This document shows, piece after piece, positions 1 to 9,269 of a DNA stretch of 32,073 bases (positions within the stretch are counted from its first letter, which is position 1; each line of letters opens with the position of its first letter). Location of the stretch: NCBI GenBank assembly GCA_051003795.1, contig JBPCKZ010000203.1, positions 1 through 32,073 of the forward strand, in the 5' to 3' direction. Below the pieces are notes generated by a model. It saw nothing but the letters and a program-made list of their open reading frames with translations. It was not told the origin of the DNA and ran no database searches. Origin of the DNA: JALYXS01 sp051003795. GTDB lineage: Bacteria > Acidobacteriota > Terriglobia > Bryobacterales > Bryobacteraceae. The position numbers and the translations under genes were made by a program.

Positions 1-81
1 CGTGTGGACACTTATTCCGAGAGCCGGAAAAACCTGTGTTCACACGAGTGTGGATACGGCAGGCACGAGTGCCCGCGCCAC
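1..81. repeat. Palindromic dispersed repeat, copy A (cut by window start)
   Basis: Positions 37-81 match the 45-bp right arm of the full copy at 15240-15284 with three mismatches, and positions 1-10 match the inner end of its left arm. The outer part of the left arm would lie upstream of the window. The central loop (about 11-36) differs in sequence and length from the full copy, so the arms are conserved and the loop is not. The repeat ends exactly where the recognisable signal peptide of the cytochrome c lipoprotein begins, so it supplies or replaces that gene's 5' end. Confidence 0.85.
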
Positions 82-750
82 ATTGCAGCAGCGTTCCTAC
101 CGATGCTGCTTCTGCTCGCCGGTTGCCGCCAGGACATGCACGACCAGCCCAAATACAAGCCCCTGCGCCACAGCAACTTCTTCGAGGATGGGCGCACCTC
201 GCGCCCGCTCGTTCCCGGCACCGTCGCGCGCGGAGAACTTCACGAAGACGTTGCCTTTTACACCGGCAAGAACGGCAAAGACGATCTCGACGCGTTCCCG
301 ATCCAAGTCGACAAAGCCGTTATCGAGCGCGGCCGGCAGCGCTTCAACATTTATTGCAGCCCCTGCCACGGAGAGATCGGCAACGGTCTCGGGATGATCG
401 TGCGCCGCGGCTTCAAGCAGCCGCCGTCGTATCACATCGATCGCCTGCGCAAAGCCCCCGTCGGACATTTTTACGACGTAATCAGCAATGGCTATGGCGC
501 CATGCTGAATTACGCGCAGCAAATCGAAGCGCGCGACCGCTGGGCCATCGTGGCTTACATCCGCGCGCTGCAGTATAGCCAGAACGCGAATGTCGCCGAG
601 CTTTCGCCCGAAGAACGCGCCCAACTTCCCGCGCCCGGCACGTCGAACGCGACTCCCGCCAACCCAACCGTGCCGCAAGTGAACGATCAACGAAATTTCC
701 CAGCACGCCCCGCCGTGCCGCCGTCCGTCCGTCAGGGAAAGAGACAATGA
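4..750 (+). CDS. actE: Monohaem cytochrome c lipoprotein, ActE-like subunit of alternative complex III
   Basis: Periplasmic, membrane-anchored cytochrome c expected to carry electrons within alternative complex III (quinol:cytochrome c/oxidase oxidoreductase). A lipobox (LLAGC, Cys about 41) follows a short hydrophobic stretch. One haem c site, CSPCH, lies at about 118-122, and a likely axial Met (GAMLNY) is near 167. The tail is rich in Pro and Ala. It overlaps actF by 4 bp. The start is unclear: the frame is open to the window edge and runs through the repeat at 1-81. Between GTG at 4 and ATG at 103 there is no ATG, GTG or TTG in frame, and ATG 103 would leave too short a signal peptide. 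The family assignment is good because of the following ActF; the N-terminal 26 residues are repeat-derived and doubtful. Confidence 0.85.
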   Translation: MDTYSESRKNLCSHECGYGRHECPRHIAAAFLPMLLLLAGCRQDMHDQPKYKPLRHSNFFEDGRTSRPLVPGTVARGELHEDVAFYTGKNGKDDLDAFPIQVDKAVIERGRQRFNIYCSPCHGEIGNGLGMIVRRGFKQPPSYHIDRLRKAPVGHFYDVISNGYGAMLNYAQQIEARDRWAIVAYIRALQYSQNANVAELSPEERAQLPAPGTSNATPANPTVPQVNDQRNFPARPAVPPSVRQGKRQ

Positions 751-1940
751 ACGACAACCCATACTTGATGGCGCCGGATTTGACTGGAGACTTGCGCCGC
801 TGGCAAGGCAAAGCGCTGATCGTCGGCGTAATCGGCCTCCTGCTCTGCATTTTGGGCTTTATCCTCGATCGCCAGCAGTTCTTCCGGTCATACCTCATCG
901 GATTCTTCTTTTGGATGGGCATGGGCCTGGGCTCCATGGGCATGCTGATGATGCATCACCTTTCAGGCGGCGCTTGGGGCATGGTGATCCGCCGGCCTCT
1001 GGAATCGGGCACGCGCGGCGTATACCTCATGATTCCGCTGTTCCTGCCGCTGGTCTTGGGCATGGGAACGCTGTATCCGTGGACCCGGCCCGAAGCCGCG
1101 CACGATGCGGTGCTTCAGGCCAAATCTTTTTACTTGAATCAGCCGTTCTTTTTCGCGCGCATCGTTTTCTATTTTGCGATCTGGGGCGCGATGGTCTTCT
1201 TCTTGAACAAGTGGTCCGTCGATCAAGACCGCGGCGGGCCGATGCCTTGGTCCAACAAGTTGGAGATGTTCAGCGGTCCGGGCCTCGTTGTTTACGCGCT
1301 CACCATCACGTTCGCCGCGGTGGATTTGCTGATGTCGCTCGATCCGCATTGGTTTTCGACGGTGTACGGGCTGCTCGTAATGATCGGCCAGGGCCTGTCC
1401 GCGCTTGCCTTCATGATTGCGGTCCTGGTGCTATTGGCCACTCGTCCGCCGCTTTCGGATCTTATTACCAAACGGCATCTGCACGACCTCGGCAAACTGC
1501 TGCTCGCGTTCGTGATGCTGTGGGCATACTTGTCGTTTTCGCAGTTGATCATTATCTGGTCGGGCAACTTGCCGGAAGAGATCCCGTGGTACGTGAACCG
1601 GTTCAACGGCGGCTGGCTATATGTCGGCTGGGTGCTGCTGTTGTTCCATTTCGTGCTCCCCTTCCTGATGTTGCTGTCGCAAAGCTTGAAGAAGAACCCG
1701 AAGCAGCTATTGTTCGTCGCCGTTTGGGTGGTGATTATCCGGCTGGTGGATGTTTTCTGGCTGGTGGAGCCGAATTTCGACAAGGGCGCGCTGCGGCTGC
1801 ATTGGATGGATCTGGCGGCGCCGATCGGCATCGGCGGCGTGTGGATCTGGTGGTTCTTGAGACAATTGCAACAACAGCCGTTGATGCCGGTCAACGCGCC
1901 CGATTTACAAAAGATATTGGACCATGGACGACATCATTAA
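747..1940 (+). CDS. actF: Alternative complex III quinol-oxidising membrane subunit ActF (NrfD/PsrC-like)
   Basis: A 397-residue polytopic membrane protein of the NrfD/PsrC-like family that forms one of the two large membrane subunits of alternative complex III in the cytoplasmic membrane. About ten hydrophobic segments are visible. The stretch FFFWMGMGLGSMGMLMMHHL (about 53-72) is the conserved helix after the first membrane segment, and YPWTRPE in the third loop is typical of ActF. Its ATG overlaps the end of the cytochrome gene by 4 bp (ATGA), implying translational coupling, and its 3' end overlaps the next small gene by 17 bp. ActA to ActD would be expected upstream of the window. Confidence 0.92.
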   Translation: MNDNPYLMAPDLTGDLRRWQGKALIVGVIGLLLCILGFILDRQQFFRSYLIGFFFWMGMGLGSMGMLMMHHLSGGAWGMVIRRPLESGTRGVYLMIPLFLPLVLGMGTLYPWTRPEAAHDAVLQAKSFYLNQPFFFARIVFYFAIWGAMVFFLNKWSVDQDRGGPMPWSNKLEMFSGPGLVVYALTITFAAVDLLMSLDPHWFSTVYGLLVMIGQGLSALAFMIAVLVLLATRPPLSDLITKRHLHDLGKLLLAFVMLWAYLSFSQLIIIWSGNLPEEIPWYVNRFNGGWLYVGWVLLLFHFVLPFLMLLSQSLKKNPKQLLFVAVWVVIIRLVDVFWLVEPNFDKGALRLHWMDLAAPIGIGGVWIWWFLRQLQQQPLMPVNAPDLQKILDHGRHH

Positions 1941-2343
1941 GCGCGAACTCCCCTCCGAGGAGAACCCGAGAGTCGCGGCGGAACCCGGCGACGCGGACGT
2001 TTTTGCCATCACCAAATACGGAATTGGCTTGGCGATTTGCGTCCTGATCGTGGCGATGGCGATGTGGGGATTATTCGATCTGTTCTATGACCGGGAAGCG
2101 GCGGCCAACGCGGAATCTCCGATTGCGAAGCGAGTGCTGGATGAGAGGCCCAAGGCGCCGCCGGAACCGCGTTTGCAAGCCACGCCCCGAATCGAATTGA
2201 AAGAACTGCGCGAAAGCGAGGCGAAAATTCTGGGCGGCTACGGGTGGATCGACCCGGATAAAGGGATCGTGCGGATTCCGATCGATCGCGCGATGGATGC
2301 GGTGCTGAAGAAGGGGTTGCCAACCAAGGTGACGCCCAAATGA
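1924..2343 (+). CDS. Small single-span membrane protein of the ACIII-oxidase operon, function unknown
   Basis: A 139-residue protein that I cannot assign to a named family. It has a charged N-terminus (about 1-30), one hydrophobic span (about 33-55, GIGLAICVLIVAMAMWGLF), then a hydrophilic domain ending in GGYGWIDPDKGIVRIPIDRAMD (split here as GGYGWIDPD and GIVRIPIDRAMD). The motif WIDPDKGIVRIPIDRAM resembles a short segment found in small proteins next to SCO and oxidase genes in other bacteria, where the C-terminal region faces the periplasm; this is recollection. It overlaps actF by 17 bp and the SCO gene by 4 bp, so it is embedded in the operon and is probably an assembly or accessory factor of complex III or the oxidase. 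Confidence 0.75.
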   Translation: MDDIIKRELPSEENPRVAAEPGDADVFAITKYGIGLAICVLIVAMAMWGLFDLFYDREAAANAESPIAKRVLDERPKAPPEPRLQATPRIELKELRESEAKILGGYGWIDPDKGIVRIPIDRAMDAVLKKGLPTKVTPK

Positions 2344-3158
2344 ACCGCGCCGCGTTACTGTTCGTGTTGTTCGGTTGCTCGCTCATGGCGCAGGATCTTC
2401 TCAACTTCAAGGGTACCGACCGCCAATCGCCGCTCAAGTACGTCGGCATCGACCAAAAATTAAACGCGCAGCTTCCGCTCGACACGGTTTTCCGCGACGA
2501 AACCGGCCTCCAAGTCAAATTAGGCGGCTATTTCGGCAAGCGCCCCGTCGTTCTCGCCTTGGTGTACTACACCTGCCCGATGCTCTGCACGCAAATCCTC
2601 AATGGAACGGAGCGGGCCCTCAAGCTTCTGTCGTTCGATCCCGGCAAGGAGTTCGAAGTGGTGTCCGTCAGCTTCGACGCGCGCGAAACCCCGGCGATCG
2701 CGGCCGCGAAAAAAGCGGTCTACATGAAGGCTTACGACCGCCCGGGCACGGCGAACGGCTGGCATTTTCTTACCGGCGACGTGAATTCGATCAAAGCGCT
2801 TACGAGTGCCGTGGGGTTCCGCTACGTTTTCGACCCGCACACTAATCAATTCGCGCACGCCAGCGCGATTTACATCGTGACGCCGCAAGGCAAAATGTCG
2901 CGATACTTCTATGGAATCGACTATTCGGCGAAAGATATCCGGTTCGGGCTCATTGAGGCCTCGCAAAACAAAATCGGCAACGCGGTCGATCAAATTCTGC
3001 TGTTCTGTTACCACTACGATGCATCCACGGGAAAATACACGCCGGTCGCGATGAGTGTTCTACGGCTGGCCGGCGGCGCGACGGTGCTGCTGCTCGGCGG
3101 ATTTGTCGCGATCATGCTGCGAAGGGAATCGAAACCGGGCGTGAACCGCGCCGCATAG
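2340..3158 (+). CDS. SCO1/SenC family copper chaperone for cytochrome oxidase
   Basis: A 272-residue periplasmic, membrane-tethered thioredoxin-fold protein that delivers copper to the CuA centre of cytochrome oxidase subunit II. A signal peptide covers about 1-17 (ending LMAQ). The copper ligands are Cys79 and Cys83 in YTCPMLC and His173 in FAHASAIYIV, all at the spacing known for SCO proteins. A C-terminal membrane span (about 240-262) followed by basic residues is an additional anchor, common in acidobacterial and Deinococcus-type SCO. It starts with ATGA overlapping the previous gene and ends 3 bp before coxB, which fits its role in assembling that subunit. Confidence 0.93.
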   Translation: MNRAALLFVLFGCSLMAQDLLNFKGTDRQSPLKYVGIDQKLNAQLPLDTVFRDETGLQVKLGGYFGKRPVVLALVYYTCPMLCTQILNGTERALKLLSFDPGKEFEVVSVSFDARETPAIAAAKKAVYMKAYDRPGTANGWHFLTGDVNSIKALTSAVGFRYVFDPHTNQFAHASAIYIVTPQGKMSRYFYGIDYSAKDIRFGLIEASQNKIGNAVDQILLFCYHYDASTGKYTPVAMSVLRLAGGATVLLLGGFVAIMLRRESKPGVNRAA

Positions 3159-3161
3159 CCT

Positions 3162-4244
3162 ATGTTGCCGAAATTCATACCTATCTTCCCGGATCAGGCA
3201 TCCACCATCGCCAAGCAGGTCGACGGTCTCTATACGTACATGCTGCTCGTCAGCGCTTTTTTTTCGGTGCTGATTGCGTTTTTGGTCATTTTCTTCGCCA
3301 TCAAGTACCGGCGGCGCTCCAATTCGGAACTGCCGCGGGCCGCCCATGGCGGGCTGCTGCTTGAGATCACGTGGTCGGTGATCCCGCTGGGCATTTCCAT
3401 GGTGATGTTCGCGTGGGGGACCAGCATCTACTTCACGGAATCGCGGCCGCCGGACGATTCGATGGAAGTTTATGTCACCGGCAAACAATGGATGTGGAAG
3501 ATCCAACATATGGAGGGGCAGCGCGAGATTAACGAGCTGCACATCCCGGTCGATCGGAACATCAAGCTCACCATGACGTCGGAAGACGTGATTCACGATT
3601 TTTTCGTCCCGGCGTTCCGCACCAAGGCGGATGTGCTTCCGGGTCGCTATACGACGGAGTGGTTCCGTCCCACCAAGGTAGGCCAATATCACATATTTTG
3701 CGCCGAATACTGCGGCACCAATCATTCGGGCATGGTCGGAACCGTCTATGTGATGGACCCGGCGCAATACGACAATTGGCTCGGCGGGGGAGGCGGCATG
3801 GGATCGATGTCGCAGAAAGGCGAAGCGCTGTTCGAGCAATTAGGCTGCGTGACGTGTCACGTAAAAGACGGGAAAGGCCGCTGCCCGAACCTCGTTGGAC
3901 TCTACGGGACCACGGTCCACCTCGAAAAACACGCTCCCGTGACGGCCGACGCTCCTTATATCAGAGAGTCGATTCTTTATCCGCAAGCGAAAGTGGTGGA
4001 GGGTTATCAGCCGATCATGCCCACGTTTCAGGGGCTGGTTACCGAAGATGGCATTCTGGAATTAATCGAGTACGTTAAGTCCATTGGCCCGAAGAATAAG
4101 AATACGTCGGCCGCGGGAGCCGCGGCAGCCGGCGCGACGACGGGCGGGCCGGCGACGGGCGGAGTTCCTTCCGGCTCCCGTCCGATGTCGCGACAGCAGA
4201 TCCGGACTAATCCAGGCGCGTCGTCGTTACCGAAAAGCCGGTAA
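3162..4244 (+). CDS. coxB: Cytochrome c oxidase subunit II with fused C-terminal cytochrome c (caa3 type)
   Basis: A 360-residue subunit that accepts electrons at CuA and passes them to subunit I. Two membrane helices (about 27-48 and 68-90) are followed by the cupredoxin domain with CuA ligands His145, Cys180, Glu182, Cys184, His188 and Met191 (CAEYCGTNHSGM). A fused cytochrome c domain follows a Gly-rich linker (about 207-216): haem site CVTCH at 229-233, axial Met near 286 in PIMPTF. This is the caa3 architecture. The tail after about 312 is a low-complexity Ala/Gly/Thr stretch followed by a basic end. All active residues are present. Confidence 0.96.
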   Translation: MLPKFIPIFPDQASTIAKQVDGLYTYMLLVSAFFSVLIAFLVIFFAIKYRRRSNSELPRAAHGGLLLEITWSVIPLGISMVMFAWGTSIYFTESRPPDDSMEVYVTGKQWMWKIQHMEGQREINELHIPVDRNIKLTMTSEDVIHDFFVPAFRTKADVLPGRYTTEWFRPTKVGQYHIFCAEYCGTNHSGMVGTVYVMDPAQYDNWLGGGGGMGSMSQKGEALFEQLGCVTCHVKDGKGRCPNLVGLYGTTVHLEKHAPVTADAPYIRESILYPQAKVVEGYQPIMPTFQGLVTEDGILELIEYVKSIGPKNKNTSAAGAAAAGATTGGPATGGVPSGSRPMSRQQIRTNPGASSLPKSR

Positions 4245-4265
4245 ATAGTTGAAGTTGGAAACCAT

Positions 4266-5883
<1,618 letters not shown>

Positions 5884-5891
<8 letters not shown>

Positions 5892-6537
5892 CACGCACGC
5901 GCTTGACGTAAGGCATCATTTTGTAGACGCCGAGCAGCAGAAAGACGCGTCCACGCTGGGAATGTGGATTTTCCTGGTGACGGAGATCATGTTTTTTGGC
6001 GGCATGTTCATGGCGTATATCGCCTACCGCCACGCTTACCCCGAGGCGTTTGCCGCGGCCAGCGAAAAGCTGAATGTTTGGCTTGGCGGAGCCAATACCC
6101 TGGTGCTGATCTGCAGCAGTTTGACGATGGCGATGGCGGTCCATTCGGCCGCGCTCGGCAAAAAGAAACCGATGATTGCGTTTCTACTGCTTACCCTTGG
6201 ACTAGGATCGGTCTTCCTCGGCATCAAGGGGATCGAGTACCACGATAAATTCGTCCACCACGAGGTGCCGGGGCCGAATTTCGCTTTTGAAGGTCCCGAC
6301 CCGCAGCACGCCACCCTATTTTTCTCGCTGTATTTCGGCATGACGGGTCTCCACGCGCTGCACATGATCGTTGGGGTGGCCATTATCCTGGTCCTTCTCT
6401 GGCAGGCTCACAAGAACCATTTTTCCGCCGAGTGGCACACGCCCGTCGAGATGTTCGGACTGTACTGGCATTTCGTCGACATCATTTGGATTTTCCTGTT
6501 TCCATTGCTTTACCTGATCGACCGCAGCGGCAGGTGA
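5884..6537 (+). CDS. coxC: Cytochrome c oxidase subunit III
   Basis: A 217-residue integral membrane protein with about five to six helices (for example about 28-48, 65-85, 95-117, 148-173, 190-215). It stabilises subunit I and its proton uptake. The pattern STLGMWIFLVTEIMFFGGMF near the start, TGLHALHMIVG, and the closing helix YWHFVDIIWIFLFPLLYL are characteristic of the family. It starts at TTG 5884 with a strong ribosome binding site and overlaps the coxA stop by 8 bp. Subunit IV follows 4 bp downstream. Confidence 0.95.
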
Positions 6538-6541
6538 AACC

Positions 6542-6841
6542 ATGACCGAGCACATCGTTCCCGTAAAAATTTACGTTTATGTTTTCCTGACGCTGATGGT
6601 GATGACGGTGGTCACCACCGCCGTCGCCTTTGTCGATCTCGGAAGGTTCAACGTGGTGGTCGCGCTGGCGATCGCGTTTTTCAAGGCGTCGCTGGTCGTG
6701 TTGTTCTTCATGCACGTTCACTACAGCACCAAACTGACGAAAATGATCGTCGCGGCGGGCATATTCTGGCTGGCGATCATGGTCTTCTTCACCATGTGCG
6801 ACCTGCTGACGCGCGGTTGGCTGCACGTGCCCGGAAGGTAG
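6542..6841 (+). CDS. coxD: Cytochrome c oxidase subunit IV (prokaryotic COX4 family)
   Basis: A 99-residue protein with three hydrophobic spans (about 10-32, 38-60 and 69-90), the standard size and layout of the small bacterial subunit IV. The motif FFKASLVVLFFMHVHYS in the second helix is the family hallmark. It starts 4 bp after coxC and is the last gene of the respiratory operon. No clear hairpin terminator follows; the next gene begins 65 bp downstream. Confidence 0.93.
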   Translation: MTEHIVPVKIYVYVFLTLMVMTVVTTAVAFVDLGRFNVVVALAIAFFKASLVVLFFMHVHYSTKLTKMIVAAGIFWLAIMVFFTMCDLLTRGWLHVPGR

Positions 6842-6906
6842 TGTTTTTGTTTACCGCGACCGAGTTTTGGGCCTGCTATGCTTCGATCATAAGTCGGGAT
6901 AGTCTT

Positions 6907-7254
6907 ATGCGCACCACTGCCAAAATCGAACACAAAGGCCAGGTTACGATTCCGCCGCGGGTGCGCGAGCAGGCCGGTCTGTCCCAGTGCGACCTGGTCG
7001 AGTTTTCATTTCAGCGCGGCAAGATCGTCATGACGCCTAAACTGGCGATCGATCTCTCTGAGTTCCCGAACGCCGACGACGAGTACACGCCCGAGCAGCG
7101 CCGGATCATTGATGCCCGTCTGGACAAATCCGACGAAAACATTAAGGCTGGTCGCGTTCACGGCCCTTTCACGGCAAAAGAAGCCAGCACCTATATCGAG
7201 CGCCTGTCCATGGAGCGAACGGCAGTCAAACAAACTAAGCGTTCGCGTCGATGA
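6907..7254 (+). CDS. AbrB/SpoVT/MazE-type DNA-binding antitoxin
   Basis: A 115-residue protein with a swapped-hairpin AbrB domain at about 3-45 (KIEHKGQVTIPPRVREQAGL), which both binds the operon promoter and forms the dimer, and a charged C-terminal tail (about 55-115) expected to bind and neutralise the partner toxin. ATG 6907 was chosen because the AbrB domain begins there; the in-frame upstream extension is not domain-like. Its stop overlaps the ATG of the toxin gene by the ATGA arrangement usual in toxin-antitoxin operons, which would be autoregulated by this protein. Confidence 0.85.
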   Translation: MRTTAKIEHKGQVTIPPRVREQAGLSQCDLVEFSFQRGKIVMTPKLAIDLSEFPNADDEYTPEQRRIIDARLDKSDENIKAGRVHGPFTAKEASTYIERLSMERTAVKQTKRSRR

Positions 7255-7497
7255 AAATTGTTTTCTCCGATCGCGCTTTCGATTGCGATCGCCGATGCAC
7301 CAGCTACCGTGCGCAAGGCCCTTTACAAACAGTTTGCCTTTTTTGAACGCGACCTGCGCCATCCTTCATTGCGCGCCAAGATGTACGACGAGGCTAGAAA
7401 TCGGAGGCAGGCCCGCGTTAACCGCGATTGGCGTTTTTATTTCACTATCGAGCGTGACGCTTACTTTATCCAAGACATCGCGCCCCATCCGAAATAA
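7251..7497 (+). pseudogene. RelE/ParE-type toxin gene with an early frameshift
   Basis: The ATG at 7251 overlaps the antitoxin stop (ATGA) and encodes MKIVFSDRAF, a good toxin N-terminus. That frame then loses similarity, and the rest of the toxin is in another frame from about 7280: DAPATVRKALYKQF, then LRHPSLRAKMYDEARN and QARVNRDWRFYF, ending IAPHPK. The two parts together have the size (about 80 residues) and motifs of small RelE/ParE-fold ribonuclease toxins paired with AbrB-type antitoxins. A single-base shift within about 7275-7295 would restore the gene. It may be a truly inactivated toxin or a sequencing indel. A TTG at 7258 could otherwise start an intact frame that lacks the first beta strand. 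Confidence 0.75.
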
Positions 7498-7547
7498 CGG
7501 AGCGCGGCTGGCGCAGGCACGGCTGGTGCAACCCTCGCTCTCCCGTT

Positions 7548-7712
7548 TTACGAAGGGGCGCGAGAGTCCGGTTCGATCTGAATCAGGGAATCGTCCACTT
7601 CGTCGCCTTCCGGGTCGATGATCGCGTAAATCGCATCCAGCTTATCTTGCAAGATGCTGTTTTGCTCCTCCAGAAAGCGGATACGGTCAAGCAATTCTTT
7701 TTCTGTCGCCAT
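7548..7712 (-). CDS. Small acidic coiled-coil protein, 54 residues
   Basis: ATG at 7712 to TAA at 7548 gives a 54-residue protein beginning MATEKELLDRIRFLEEQNSI. Its first half has a heptad pattern typical of a short coiled coil (about 5-30). The second half is acidic (PEGDEVDDSLIQIEPDS). A purine-rich ribosome binding site (AAGGAAG) lies about 6 nt upstream of the ATG. It starts 16 bp after the stop of the histidine phosphatase, on the same strand, so the two are probably cotranscribed. I do not recognise a family. The good start context and balanced codon use support it as a real gene. Confidence 0.65.
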   Translation of the reverse strand: MATEKELLDRIRFLEEQNSILQDKLDAIYAIIDPEGDEVDDSLIQIEPDSRAPS

Positions 7713-7727
7713 ACTTCCTTCTCATTC

Positions 7728-8432
7728 TCATCTGAAGCTGCGCAAAGCCGGGTCCGGCAAATGTGGAATTCCGTTGAACGAGAATAATCGCGGCTCGTCT
7801 TTGCCCGTTCGCAACACCGAAATCGCAGTGTTGTACATCAGTCCCGCCAGTTGCATGATCTTCCGGGCCTCTAGGCCCAGCGCCGCGCCAATCCACGCCG
7901 CAATCGGCGTGGCCGACGTAAACACCGCGATGTTTTCTTCCCGTCCGCACTCCGGCACCGCGGCCGCCGCCCGCCGGACTCTCGCGCGGAACTGCTCGAA
8001 CGATTCGCCCTCGAACAGGTAGCGTCCCTCCACCCAGGCGCGCACAACGGTCGTGTCGCATGGCGACCAAGTGTGATGAATCGGGGAATTCTCGTCCGCA
8101 ATTTGCCGCGTCATTTCTTCGTATTCGCTTCGAAACCGCGTGTCTTCCCGGCAAAGTTGAGGCGCAATCCCGCGATACACTTCATCCAAATCGAACTCGT
8201 TCCAGTTCGGGTCGAAAACCAATTCGGGACAACTCTTACCTTTCTCGATAACGGCAAGGGCCGTGTCCCGTTGGCGCGCGAGCGTACCCGAGTAGACGGC
8301 CCGAAATCGAATTTCCCGCGCCGCGATATGTTCGCCGAGCAGGTTGGCTTGCGCGCGTCCCGTCTCCGAAAGTTCGTCGTACGACTGGCGTTTCCCCGCC
8401 TGCCCGTGGCGGATCAAATAGATGGAACTCAA
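7728..8432 (-). CDS. Histidine phosphatase family protein (phosphoglycerate mutase-like)
   Basis: A 234-residue cytoplasmic protein. The catalytic RHG motif appears at the N-terminus (IYLIRHGQA, His about 8), with ELSETGRAQA and the Arg of YSGTLARQRDTA as in histidine phosphatases. The position where the second catalytic His usually stands (SHGG) reads FTSATPIAA, so the second His is absent; a TSGG-like version is recalled from some subfamilies, but catalysis is uncertain here. The substrate cannot be deduced. The start is a TTG at 8432, because an in-frame stop lies just upstream and RHG must be close to the N-terminus. It is divergent from the SDR gene with only 23 bp between the starts. 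Confidence 0.85.
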   Translation of the reverse strand: MSSIYLIRHGQAGKRQSYDELSETGRAQANLLGEHIAAREIRFRAVYSGTLARQRDTALAVIEKGKSCPELVFDPNWNEFDLDEVYRGIAPQLCREDTRFRSEYEEMTRQIADENSPIHHTWSPCDTTVVRAWVEGRYLFEGESFEQFRARVRRAAAAVPECGREENIAVFTSATPIAAWIGAALGLEARKIMQLAGLMYNTAISVLRTGKDEPRLFSFNGIPHLPDPALRSFR

Positions 8433-8455
8433 CCCACATTATGATATGAGGCACA

Positions 8456-9241
8456 ATGCCCAGTATCTTTCGCGATCGTCTGCTGGAAGGAAAAAATGCA
8501 TTCATCACCGGCGGGAGCAGCGGGATCTGCCTCGCGCTAGCCGAGCGTTTCGCCGGACACGGCGCGAGAGTTTCGATTCTCGGCCGGTCGCGAGAGAAGC
8601 TCGATCGCGCCGTTGCGGAGATAAAAGCGAAAGGCGGCGAAGCGGCCGGTTATGCCGCCGACGTGCGCCAGTACGATGCGCTGGCGGAAGCGTTGAAGTC
8701 CGCGCGAGAGAGCTGGGGCGAAATCGATATCCTCGTCTGCGGCGCCGCCGGAAATTTTCCGGCCCCGGCGCTCGGGATGTCGGCAAACGGGTTCAAGGCG
8801 GTAATCGATATCGATGTGCTCGGCACCTTCAACGCCTGCCGCGGCGCTTACGAACATTTGCGCAAACCGGGCGCCTCGATCGTCAACATATCCGCGACAC
8901 ACGCGTTCCGGCCGATCGCGATGCAGGCGCATGTCTGCGCGGCGAAAGCGGGCGTGGATCTGCTCACCAAGACGCTCGCGCTCGAGTGGGGCCCGGCGGG
9001 CGTGCGCGTGAATTGCGTTACGCCGGGGCCAGTCGAGGATACCGAAGGAATGCGGCGGCTCGCGCCCGATGAAGAGAGCCGCGCGCGCGTCCGGAAGACC
9101 GTTCCGCTCGGACGTTTCGCCGAGCGCGGCGAGATTGCCGATCTCGCGCTGTTCCTCTGTTCCGATGCCGCGCAATTCATCACCGGCGCGATCTACGTGT
9201 GCGATGGCGGGCAATCGCTTGGCGGGTTTGGTTTCAGTTGA
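8456..9241 (+). CDS. SDR oxidoreductase, 2,4-dienoyl-CoA reductase-like
   Basis: A 261-residue short-chain dehydrogenase with a Rossmann fold. The nucleotide-binding motif is GGSSGIC (about 20-26), and Arg in LGRSREK suggests NADPH use. NAG is replaced by CGAAGNF. The region AHVCAAKAGVDLLTK aligns with the active-site helix: Lys is present, but the usual Tyr four residues before it is missing. This is the state in peroxisomal 2,4-dienoyl-CoA reductase (DECR2), to which the closing VTPGPVEDTEGM also fits. It may remove double bases of unsaturated acyl-CoA during beta-oxidation. It leads a forward gene set with the secreted protein, aroA and the alcohol dehydrogenase. Confidence 0.85.
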   Translation: MPSIFRDRLLEGKNAFITGGSSGICLALAERFAGHGARVSILGRSREKLDRAVAEIKAKGGEAAGYAADVRQYDALAEALKSARESWGEIDILVCGAAGNFPAPALGMSANGFKAVIDIDVLGTFNACRGAYEHLRKPGASIVNISATHAFRPIAMQAHVCAAKAGVDLLTKTLALEWGPAGVRVNCVTPGPVEDTEGMRRLAPDEESRARVRKTVPLGRFAERGEIADLALFLCSDAAQFITGAIYVCDGGQSLGGFGFS

Positions 9242-9269
9242 GGCACAATGGGAGAAACGTCCCGCTCCC

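Noticed and set aside
97..762. Minus-strand open frame (221 codons) at the window start
   Set aside because: Shadow of the cytochrome c gene, whose haem motif and operon context are convincing.
8236..8508. Minus-strand frame with an ATG beside the histidine phosphatase start
   Set aside because: Different frame from the RHG protein and overlaps the SDR start; the TTG 8432 frame is supported by motifs.
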